A DNA stretch of 64,000 nt, from contig CP011126.1 of the NCBI GenBank assembly GCA_001077715.1, forward strand, positions 1,488,001-1,552,000. The letters run 5' to 3'. The stretch's first letter is position 1; each line of letters begins with the position of its first letter. The notes beneath the pieces are model-generated. The model was given only the letters and a program-made list of their open reading frames with translations. It searched no databases and was not told the origin of the DNA. Shown here in pieces: positions 56,684-64,000 of this stretch. A program made the position numbers and the translations under genes. The DNA comes from Candidatus Coxiella mudrowiae (lineage in GTDB: Bacteria; Pseudomonadota; Gammaproteobacteria; Coxiellales; Coxiellaceae).

Positions 56684-57280
56684 ATGTTACGAATTGGTTT
56701 AACTGGAGGAATTGGCAGCGGTAAAAGCACCGTTGCAAATTATTTTGCTGAATTGGGGATTCCTATCATCGACGCTGATGAAATTGCCCATGAAATTACG
56801 ATCTTGAGCCAAATAGCATTTAAAAAAATCGTGGCGCATTTTGGAAAGAAAGTTCTAAGTGGAGAAAACTCGTTAAATCGCTCTCGATTACAAAGATTAA
56901 TCTTCAAATATCCACAAGAACGACAATGGTTGGAAAACTTATTACACCCTCTTATTATTTTGAAAATGAAGGAAAAGCTTGAAGAAATAAACTCTCCTTA
57001 TTGTATTTTAGTGATTCCTTTATTAGAAAGGACTAGACATTCAATAAATTTTATTGATCGCATTTTAGTGGTTGATGTCCCTGTATTTTTGCAAATTCAG
57101 CGCACAAAAATACGTGATCATCTTTCTAACAAACAGATTAAATTAATCCTTGAATCACAAAGCAGCCGCGAAGAACGGCTAGCCATAGCGAACGATGTGA
57201 TTGTTAATGATAAAACACTTCCGGCATTAGGTGAGGCAGTGTTTCAGCTACATGCCCAATACCTGAAATTGGCTAAATAA
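56684..57280 (+). CDS. coaE: Dephospho-CoA kinase
   Basis: CoaE phosphorylates the ribose 3'-OH of dephospho-CoA, the last step of coenzyme A synthesis. The 198-aa length is typical. P-loop GLTGGIGSGKSTV at residues 5-17, the acceptor-site DADEIAH near residue 31, LIFKYPQERQWLENLLHPLI (LID/CoA region) and VIPLLERT follow the family order. AAGGA lies 8 bases before the ATG. It is the first intact gene after the dead pil operon, so its promoter is either still in the pil remnants or new. The frame is intact. Confidence 0.94.
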   Translation: MLRIGLTGGIGSGKSTVANYFAELGIPIIDADEIAHEITILSQIAFKKIVAHFGKKVLSGENSLNRSRLQRLIFKYPQERQWLENLLHPLIILKMKEKLEEINSPYCILVIPLLERTRHSINFIDRILVVDVPVFLQIQRTKIRDHLSNKQIKLILESQSSREERLAIANDVIVNDKTLPALGEAVFQLHAQYLKLAK

Positions 57281-57465
57281 TGAATAAAAAAACAGAGATT
57301 AAATCAGCCGCCTCCCATTGAGAGCCTCTTGAACAAAAAATTAAGCGAAGGAAAATTTTTAAATAAGAAAAACACGCTTCTCTGGAACTTCATCCTGCTA
57401 CTTCTTATTTTTCTGATCAAAATTTCATGTTATGATGAATAAACAGATGAAGAACCTCAACAGCC
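57281..57465. other. Spacer coaE-zapD
   Basis: The + strand reads MNKKTEIKSAASH then a stop, with EPLEQKIKRRKIF after it; this may be an eroded small gene or leader. TATGAT at 57431 could be a -10 for zapD. I cannot assign a gene; yacG, often here, is absent. Confidence 0.35.
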
Positions 57466-58245
57466 ATGATCGAAGAGACTATTACTTATGAACAGCCACT
57501 TAATGAGCTTATCCGGATTTGTCTGAGGCTTGAGCACCTCTTTTGTCAACTTCACTCCAACCTCAATGCTTCTACCTCAGGAGGAAGTCATTTAGCTATG
57601 TTAGCTTTGCTCAAATCATTAAACGTTATCGACCGCCCCGACTTAAAGAGTAAGCTTACTCAAGCCCTTGCCCAACAAGCCTCTACTCTTGCCCAACTAA
57701 AACACTTATCCCAAATCGATGGCTATAAACTAAAAAAATTATTGACCATTCTTGATCAGCACATTAATCAATTGCATCAGATACCAGGAAGAATAGCTGA
57801 TAATCTTCGCCAAAATACTTTCTTGAACCAAATTCGCGTTCATTTACATAATCCAGCAGGTCCTTGCAACTTCACTACCCCTGCTTATTCATTATGGTTG
57901 CGCCAACCTAGCGAAAATCGTATTGCTGACTTACAAAACTGGGCGGGGGAATTTAAATCGTTATCCCTAATGATTAATACCATTTTACAGATCACTCGCG
58001 AAAGTACCTCTCCTCAAAATGTTGTCGCACAAGAGGGTTTTTTTCAACAAACACTTAACGTTAATTCACCCTGTCAACTCATCCAATTAACTTTGCCTAT
58101 CAAAAAAAGGGTTTATCCAGAGATTTCTGCGGGTAAACATCGTCTTGTCATCCGTTTTTTATCATTAGATGTTAAGGACAATAGCAGCAGTGGCAAGAGC
58201 GTCTCTGACGATATTTTCTTTATGTTAAATTGCTGCAAGATTTAA
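57466..58245 (+). CDS. zapD: Cell division protein ZapD
   Basis: ZapD bundles FtsZ filaments at the division site. The 259-aa product (E. coli 247) begins MIEETITYEQPLNELIRICL then RLEHLFCQ, the conserved N-terminal helix of the family (formerly YacF/DUF1342). Later it contains RIADNLRQNTFLNQIRVHLH and NPAGPCNF, and SLWLRQP before the C-terminal beta domain. It follows coaE, as in many gammaproteobacteria. The stop overlaps the converging mutT gene by about 20 bp. The frame is intact. Confidence 0.9.
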   Translation: MIEETITYEQPLNELIRICLRLEHLFCQLHSNLNASTSGGSHLAMLALLKSLNVIDRPDLKSKLTQALAQQASTLAQLKHLSQIDGYKLKKLLTILDQHINQLHQIPGRIADNLRQNTFLNQIRVHLHNPAGPCNFTTPAYSLWLRQPSENRIADLQNWAGEFKSLSLMINTILQITRESTSPQNVVAQEGFFQQTLNVNSPCQLIQLTLPIKKRVYPEISAGKHRLVIRFLSLDVKDNSSSGKSVSDDIFFMLNCCKI

Positions 58246-58629
58246 TAAACGATGAATAATCAACTTATTGGGTTTAGGAAAAGATAATTCTTGTAATTTC
58301 TTCAGCGGAACAAACTTAATCTCTTGACCCTCTAAGCCACGAGGATGTCCCGTAAATTCTTTAATTTGCCATACATGTAAAATAACTTCGTTTTCATCAT
58401 ACGAATGATGAATATTCATAAATGGCTGTGCCGTCAAAACTGTTATATTTACCTCTTCTTTTAATTCTCGACATAACGCTTCATAACTATTTTCACCCGA
58501 TTCTAATTTTCCTCCAGGAAACTCCCAAAGCCCTCCTTGAGCCATATGCATAGGCCGCAATGACACAAGAACTTCATTTTCTAAATTAATAACAAGACCA
58601 ATAGCAACATGAAGAAGGCAGCCGCTCAT
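58225..58629 (-). CDS. mutT: 8-oxo-dGTP diphosphatase MutT (Nudix)
   Basis: It hydrolyses oxidised dGTP and so prevents A:T to C:G transversions. The Nudix box GGKLESGENSYEALCRELKE with EVNI completes GX5EX7REUXEEXGU except that the residue after the last EE-type position is Asn where Gly is common. LWEFPGG precedes it as usual. I start at the ATG at 58629 (134 aa), 9 bases after the secA stop; another ATG at 58659 would overlap secA by 22 bp. The pair secA-mutT is the standard order. The frame is intact, so DNA-damage avoidance is at least partly kept in spite of the decay. Confidence 0.85.
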   Translation of the reverse strand: MSGCLLHVAIGLVINLENEVLVSLRPMHMAQGGLWEFPGGKLESGENSYEALCRELKEEVNITVLTAQPFMNIHHSYDENEVILHVWQIKEFTGHPRGLEGQEIKFVPLKKLQELSFPKPNKLIIHRLLNLAAI

Positions 58630-58637
58630 CGGATAGG

Positions 58638-61388
58638 TTAGGTTAATTTTCCGTGACAATATTTATATTTCTGGCCGCTACCACAAGGGCAAGCTTCATT
58701 TCGCCCGATTTTAGGTTGGGAGCGTACAAAAGGCTGTACGGACTCAGCTTCAGCGATAGTAACATCTGTTTCGCCTTGCAAAGCAGTCATTTCAGCATGT
58801 TGATATTGCAATTCGGTAGTCGGTTGGTGAAACAATCGTTGCTGCTGCTCAACTACTTGTTCTTCCGTCGTGATTTCTAATTTCGATAAAGTAGCAACAA
58901 CCTCATATTTAAGTCGCGCCAACATTTGCGTAAATAATTCAAAAGATTCACGCTTATATTCTTGTGCGGGATTTTTTTGAGCATAACCACGCAAATGGAT
59001 GCCTTGTCGCAAATGATCCATTGCTGCCAAATGCTCCTTCCAATGATGATCCAATAATTGCAGCATAATTGTTTTTTCCACATCGCGCATAACGTTTGAA
59101 CCGACTCTCGCTTCTTTTTCTTTGTAGCCATGGGTAATTTCGTCAATTATCCACTGATGCAATGTTTCTTCATCCAGAGCTTCGTCTTTTTCGAGCCATT
59201 CCGTGATAGGGAGAGCCACACCAAAATCTTCACGAATCTGCTTCTCTAAGGCCGTGACATCCCATTCTTCTTCTAAACTTTGAGGCGGTATAAAAAGATT
59301 AAGCATATCACTCACTGCTTCTTCGTGAATTGCTTCAATCGTATTGGCAATATTATCGGCTTGTAATAATTCAAATCGTTGCTGATAAATTACTTTACGT
59401 TGGTCATTAGCTACATCATCATACTCTAACAACTGCTTTCGAATATCAAAATTCATTCCTTCTACACGTTTTTGGGCTTTTTCAATGGCGTGACTAATCC
59501 ATTTATGTTCAATAACGTCTTCTTCTTTTACTCCTAAGCGACGCATCATATTGGACATTCGTTCAGCGGCAAAAATGCGTAGCAAATTATCTTCTATTGA
59601 AAGATAGAATTGGGAAGATCCAGGATCGCCTTGTCGTCCTGAACGACCACGTAATTGATTATCAATGCGGCGAGACTCGTGACGTTCAGTTCCTAATACG
59701 TGTAGCCCCCCTGCCACAATAACGGTGTCATGTCGTTTTTGCCACTCTACTTTACGCTTTTTGATTTCTTCCTCAGACAAGTTATCCAATTCAGCTAATT
59801 CAGCTTCCAAATTTCCACCTAAAACAATATCGGTCCCACGTCCAGCCATATTCGTGGCAATGGTCACCGCCCCCGAACGCCCTGCTTCAGCAATAATTTT
59901 CGCCTCACGCTCATGATTTTTAGCATTCAAAACTTCATGTTTTATATTGGCCTTTTTCAAAAACCTTGATACTACTTCAGACGCTTCAATGGAAGCAGTT
60001 CCAATTAACAATGGTTGTCCTTTTGCACGACGTTTTTTAACTTCTTCAACAATCGCCTGGAGTTTCATTTTGGAAGTTAAGTAAACTTGATCCGGCTCAT
60101 CTCGGCGAATCATCGGTCTGTTAGTAGGAATGACGACAACCTCCAAACCATAGATTTTCTGTAATTCAAACGCTTCGGTATCCGCCGTGCCTGTCATTCC
60201 GGACAGCTTTTCATAAAGGCGGAAATAATTTTGGAAAGTAATCGTCGCCAAGGTTTGATTTTCTAATTCAATAGGAACACCTTCTTTTGCTTCAACTGCT
60301 TGATGCAAACCATCAGACCAACGACGTCCTGGCATTAACCGCCCCGTATGTTCATCAACAATAATCACCTCGTTATTTTTTATAATGTAATGAACATCCC
60401 GGTGGAACAGTGCATGTGCGCGCAAAGCGGCGTATACATAATGCATTAACGATATGTTTGCCACATCATATAAGCTTTCTCCGGCTTTCATGAGCCCTTC
60501 TTTTACAAGCAAAGCTTCGATGGTTCGGTGACCTTGTTCCGTCAGATAAACTTGTCGATTTTTTTCATCCATGGTATAATCCCCACCATCTTCTTTCGAA
60601 ACCTCTTCTTCTTTTTGCCCTTCTTCCATTTTTTGTAATCTTAAGAAGGGAAAGAGTTTGTTTATTTTGATATAAAGATCCGAGGACTCTTCCGCCTGAC
60701 CTGAAATAATTAAAGGTGTTCGGGCTTCGTCAATTAAAATTGAATCGACTTCGTCGATAATGGCGTAATGCAATGGGCGCTGAACACGTTGATCCAAGCT
60801 AAAAACCATATTGTCCCGCAAATAGTCAAAACCAAATTCATTATTGGTACCATAGGTGATATCTGCTGCATAAGCAGCTTGCTTTTCTGCAGGCCCCATT
60901 CCTGGTACGTTAATTCCCACCGTCAAACCCAGAAATTCGTAAATAGGCTTCATCCATTCCGCATCACGTTTAGCTAAATAATCGTTTACAGTGACAAGAT
61001 GGACACTTTTTCCAGTGAGGGCGTTAAGATAAGCAGGCATCGTTGCTACCAGCGTTTTCCCTTCACCCGTACGCATTTCTGCAACTTTACCATTGTTAAG
61101 AGCAATTCCCCCTATTAATTGCACATCAAAGTGACGGAGCCCTAGGGTTCGGATGCTCGCCTCGCGCACTAGAGCAAACACTTCGGGTAATAGCGCGTCC
61201 AGATTTTCACCTTCCTTAAGTCGCTTCTGAAATTCACTGGTTTTGGCACGCAAAACCTGATCAGATAGAGCCTTAATCCTGGGTTCTAAGGCGTTAATTT
61301 TGAGGACTGTCTTGGAATAGCTTCTGACCAACCGTTCATTGCGAGTACCAACTACTTTCTTAATAAGATTGCCAAGCATAAACGGCAT
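58638..61388 (-). CDS. secA: Preprotein translocase ATPase SecA
   Basis: SecA drives secretory proteins through SecYEG at the inner membrane. The product is 916 aa (913 from the ATG at 61379, which matches the usual start [11 protein letters not shown]). Walker [12 protein letters not shown] is near residue 102, [19 protein letters not shown] holds the DEAD-box Walker B, and [10 protein letters not shown] and [10 protein letters not shown] are helicase motifs V and VI. The C-terminal zinc-binding tail [14 protein letters not shown] (CXCX8CH) for SecB and ribosome contact is present. The frame is intact. Divergent from dciA with 48 bp between. Confidence 0.97.
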   Translation of the reverse strand: MPFMLGNLIKKVVGTRNERLVRSYSKTVLKINALEPRIKALSDQVLRAKTSEFQKRLKEGENLDALLPEVFALVREASIRTLGLRHFDVQLIGGIALNNGKVAEMRTGEGKTLVATMPAYLNALTGKSVHLVTVNDYLAKRDAEWMKPIYEFLGLTVGINVPGMGPAEKQAAYAADITYGTNNEFGFDYLRDNMVFSLDQRVQRPLHYAIIDEVDSILIDEARTPLIISGQAEESSDLYIKINKLFPFLRLQKMEEGQKEEEVSKEDGGDYTMDEKNRQVYLTEQGHRTIEALLVKEGLMKAGESLYDVANISLMHYVYAALRAHALFHRDVHYIIKNNEVIIVDEHTGRLMPGRRWSDGLHQAVEAKEGVPIELENQTLATITFQNYFRLYEKLSGMTGTADTEAFELQKIYGLEVVVIPTNRPMIRRDEPDQVYLTSKMKLQAIVEEVKKRRAKGQPLLIGTASIEASEVVSRFLKKANIKHEVLNAKNHEREAKIIAEAGRSGAVTIATNMAGRGTDIVLGGNLEAELAELDNLSEEEIKKRKVEWQKRHDTVIVAGGLHVLGTERHESRRIDNQLRGRSGRQGDPGSSQFYLSIEDNLLRIFAAERMSNMMRRLGVKEEDVIEHKWISHAIEKAQKRVEGMNFDIRKQLLEYDDVANDQRKVIYQQRFELLQADNIANTIEAIHEEAVSDMLNLFIPPQSLEEEWDVTALEKQIREDFGVALPITEWLEKDEALDEETLHQWIIDEITHGYKEKEARVGSNVMRDVEKTIMLQLLDHHWKEHLAAMDHLRQGIHLRGYAQKNPAQEYKRESFELFTQMLARLKYEVVATLSKLEITTEEQVVEQQQRLFHQPTTELQYQHAEMTALQGETDVTIAEAESVQPFVRSQPKIGRNEACPCGSGQKYKYCHGKLT

Positions 61389-61436
61389 TGTATATCATTG
61401 ATGGATGAAGGAGAATTTTCTCATAGTATGAAGTAA

Positions 61437-61736
61437 ATGCAAGCCAGTGATGCCAAATCGATTAAACAGTGTTTTCAAACCAATTCACTTAAGCTACTTG
61501 TCCAAAAAGCACAGCAAATCCTCGCCGTGGAAAGGTTTTTGAATCAAATTCTGCCTCCAGAAATTGTTCCTCATTGCCGAATTATGAATCTTTCGCAGGG
61601 AACGTTAACCCTCCAGTTAAAGAGCCCAGTTTGGGCTACCCGAGTTCGCTACTTAGTTCCTCATTTATTGGAACAGCTTGCTCAGCAAGATCTTGCGATT
61701 CAGAGGATCCAATGTCGGGTTCGACCCGATTTATAG
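61437..61736 (+). CDS. DciA-like protein (DUF721), putative replicative helicase loader
   Basis: DUF721/DciA proteins bind DnaB and help load it in bacteria without DnaC. The 99-aa product is short for the family but has its core: LVQKAQQILAVERFLNQILP near residues 20-40 and the beta part LSQGTLTLQLKSPVWATRVR then YLVPHLLEQL (L.G.L.v...S..wa..Lr). Family members often lie beside secA, as here, in the opposite orientation. No strong ribosome binding site is visible (GAAGT 6 bases upstream). The frame is intact and no other helicase loader gene is in the window. Confidence 0.75.
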   Translation: MQASDAKSIKQCFQTNSLKLLVQKAQQILAVERFLNQILPPEIVPHCRIMNLSQGTLTLQLKSPVWATRVRYLVPHLLEQLAQQDLAIQRIQCRVRPDL

Positions 61737-61739
61737 AAG

Positions 61740-63100
61740 AGATAGGCGCAGCAGACTCAAATATTAATTTAAAGCCGAGTCAGATTTACCAATAATTTCT
61801 AATGGTTAAAAGAAAGTATATAAGTTTCGTCTGGCGTGATATCTTCTGTTACGTCAGAATTTCTGCTAGAGCAAAATAGATGCGGACCTTGAGTCCGAGA
61901 ATTTACTTCATTTGAGCTCTGGGTTATTGGCATCTTGGCACAAACTTCTGAGACCTTCTCGCGGAGACAATTTTTATTTACCAGAATGGTAGGAAGAATT
62001 AACCGTTGGTGCGATTAATTGCAACTCAAATGTTGTTTTCATTAACTCACTTTCTTCGTGAGGAAGAATAATATCCTTTAATGCAGCCATCAATAACTTC
62101 TGATAGTTATGTATGCTTTGTATAGTTGCTTTTGGCAGTTCTTTCGCAGAAATAGTCCTAAGAGCTTCTTCTACCTCCTTCTTAACATCCTTATCAGGGT
62201 GGGGATGAAGCTTCCAATAAAAGGCATACCTACAAACAGCTATAAGCTCATAAGTTTTTTTGTGCTTCTGGCTTTTTTAAAAAGAGATTTGAAGGCTTCA
62301 ATTCCTTGTCAGTTTGTAAACACGCCTTTGTGGTTTTTACCATGCAAGTTCCTAAACCGACGATAATACCTAACATTTGGTGTATACGAAGTTTATAAAG
62401 AACAGCAATTAATAACGTAAATGTTATCGAAGGAATTACCAATGATAATTATTAACTACCACGGACTATGACTTCTTGATCCGTCCAGTCAATTACCTCG
62501 CAAGCCGATGAAGCAGGCGATTTTACTATCGGTTTACCAAATTCTAAAATTTTTTCCAGCGAAAAATTAATAGCATCGATTATTTCTTTCTCAGCTGCAT
62601 TAATTAATTTTATACTTTCAACTTTTAAGCGGTTTATTTCTTGCTCTACGTTGGCACCCCCACAGCAACAACGCCATCCTTTATAGTAATCTCAACCGAT
62701 TCAACTTCTCCAATCGCTTTGTCTTTAACAGCGTTAATTCTGTTAATAGCATCGTTAACTATTTAAATTTTTGTTTTTTCAGCTCTTCACTAAATTTTTA
62801 AGTTTCTGCTCACTTATTTTTTTTGGCTTCATTAAATTTTTTTAGAGAAGACGCAACAAGGATATCCAATTCGCTTTTTATGTCTATTTTTATTTTTCAA
62901 TTTGCTCTTTTGAGCTATTTAAAGCAGAATTAAATAATTTTCTAGGTTCCTTTCTTATTTTATCAGGATTAAATTTATCAAACAAATATCCAATACCGCG
63001 TTTTTTCTGATATGAGGTGAGGTGTACGCTCCCCACTTACTTATTTTCCCTTTATACTTATTTTATTCCCTTTATGAGGTTAGCATAAGGTTATGCTTGT
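61740..63100 (-). pseudogene. Coiled-coil membrane-associated protein of unknown function, pseudogene
   Basis: Minus-strand fragments in order are QIEKIKIDIKSELDILVASS then LKKFNEAKKISEQKLKNL (coiled coil, 62930-62790), NVEQEINRLKVESIKLINAA, EKEIIDAINFSLEKILEFGK, PSITFTLLIAVLYKLRIHQM then LGIIVGLGTC (one membrane segment), HPHPDKDVKKEVEEALRTIS and HNYQKLLMAALKDIILPHEE, LFCSSRNSDVTEDITPDETY. The plan is a long N-terminal coiled coil, a hydrophobic segment and a soluble helical C-terminus. No domain is recognised. Stops and shifts throughout. It occupies the space between lpxC and secA, where E. coli has only secM. Confidence 0.45.
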
Positions 63101-63859
63101 ATTTCATTTAATTTTACTGAAGAAATGGCATGAGCAAAGGAATTGTAAGACGGAGTTTCTATCATGATAATGTTAAAGCCTAAATCAAGGGTAAACTCAC
63201 TGGTTTCCAAACTTGTTCACTTGATCCGAAGCAAAAGATAATTCGTTATGAATGGATTCTTTAGCAACTTGAATTACTAAAAAAGTTTTCCAACTGAAAA
63301 ATAGCTTGCCGCCAGGAAAATAAATAGATGTAGAAGAAAACTACTAAAAGAAAAATTAGCAAAAATCTTCGATACATCAGGAAAAGTCCATGACTGATTT
63401 TTTCTATTTTTTTCTTCAATCTTTTTTTTCGATGTTCTTCACTAATTTCATAATTGACTCATTGTCAAAGAATTTTAAGTTTTTATTCTTTCGACCCAAT
63501 TAGCTAATTCAGAAGATAATAGGCGGGGAGATGGGTCGATCATTGACATTTCTATTATAGTTTCTTTAGGCAGGTCTCATAATTTCTTCTCATTTGAATT
63601 TAATTATTATTTAAAATAATATGACAGATTATATTCTGAAATTATTAAAATATTATTAAAATATTATTTTTTGGGAACAATTAGAATAGCGGTACTTTTT
63701 AGCTATGAAGTGATTTATTTTCAGAATGAGAATAAAATTTTCTAAATAGAAATATTTTAATTTACAACAAAATAAAAAAATGCCTATTTTCATCGTGCAT
63801 ACAAAATAGGAATAAGCCTCCATGCGGCATCAAAGGAATAATTAATTTATCCGATCAGA
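63101..63859. other. AT-rich spacer downstream of lpxC
   Basis: No gene is supported. A weak minus-strand trace at about 63240-63330 (LFFSWKTFLVIQVAKESIHN) may be the 5' end of the coiled-coil pseudogene. Confidence 0.4.
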
Positions 63860-64000
63860 TTAAGCAGCTACAGCGGTGGGAGTAAAAGCAAATGGTAATT
63901 CTGAAGAATCTTTGAAAGTAATAATTTCCCAAACGTCTTTTTGAGCTAATAATTTCTTTAATAAAGAACTATTTAGAGTGTGACCAGATTTAACCCCATG
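63860..64000 (-). CDS. lpxC: UDP-3-O-acyl-N-acetylglucosamine deacetylase, 3' end (partial)
   Basis: LpxC is the zinc deacetylase for the committed step of lipid A synthesis. Only the last 46 codons are in the window: HGVKSGHTLNSSLLKKLLAQ then KDVWEIITFKDSSELPFAFT and PTAVAA. The SGHxLNxxLLxxLL helix and WExxTF strand match the C-terminal end of LpxC. The histidine in SGH is the conserved active-site-region residue. The frame is open to the window edge. The order lpxC..secA is conserved in gammaproteobacteria, so ftsZ is expected beyond the edge. Confidence 0.85.
   Translation of the reverse strand, partial: HGVKSGHTLNSSLLKKLLAQKDVWEIITFKDSSELPFAFTPTAVAA

Overview
The window looks like part of the chromosome of a Coxiella-like endosymbiont (Gammaproteobacteria, Legionellales), as found in ticks. 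The reasons are the gammaproteobacterial gene orders (16S-tRNA-Ile-tRNA-Ala-23S-5S; tyrS/M23 peptidase/anmK; pilABCD-coaE-zapD; mutT-secA-lpxC), a group I intron inside the 23S rRNA gene, remnants of eukaryote-like effector genes, AT-rich sequence, and very heavy gene decay. By my count of coordinates, apparently intact protein genes cover only about 16 kb of 64 kb and the rRNA operon about 6 kb. Most of the rest is recognisable pseudogene or sequence in which I see nothing.

Layout. 1-8 kb: decayed genes (adenylate-forming ligase, acyl carrier protein, GNAT acyltransferase, SGNH hydrolase, a large unknown gene) and tRNA-Thr(TGT). 8.2-16.8 kb: the best preserved block, with gltX, coaA, tamA and tamB, plus dead membrane-protein, ankyrin and aldose-epimerase genes. 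16.8-20.6 kb: an unknown remnant, dead ampG and intact sdaA. 21.1-27.3 kb: the rRNA operon on the minus strand, with promoter, two boxA sites, terminator and the intron. 27.3-32.8 kb: decayed SDR, unknown and helical-repeat genes. 32.8-36.5 kb: intact tyrS and M23 peptidase, dead anmK. 36.5-42.3 kb: dead SET-domain, DUF1460, osmoprotectant ABC transporter, Ser/Thr kinase and Sel1/TPR genes. 42.3-52.4 kb: a very AT-rich desert with traces of an XRE/S24 regulator, aspartate racemase, queuosine-precursor transporter, HAD hydrolase, MFS transporter, methyltransferase, DJ-1/PfpI protein and DUF1016 nuclease. 52.4-64 kb: tRNA-Thr(CGT), a dead type IV pilus operon, then intact coaE, zapD, mutT, secA and dciA, a dead coiled-coil gene, and the 3' end of lpxC.

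What survives is core: translation (rRNA, tRNAs, gltX, tyrS), CoA synthesis (coaA, coaE), envelope assembly and export (tamAB, secA, M23 peptidase, lpxC), division and replication (zapD, dciA), nucleotide-pool sanitation (mutT) and serine catabolism (sdaA). What is dying is host manipulation, pili, osmolyte uptake and cell-wall recycling. The most unusual element is a 710-bp group I intron at E. coli position L1931 of 23S rRNA. It ends in A instead of the usual G, carries a broken LAGLIDADG endonuclease gene and has a 12-bp tandem array in its P8 region. Short perfect tandem duplications recur through the decaying genes.
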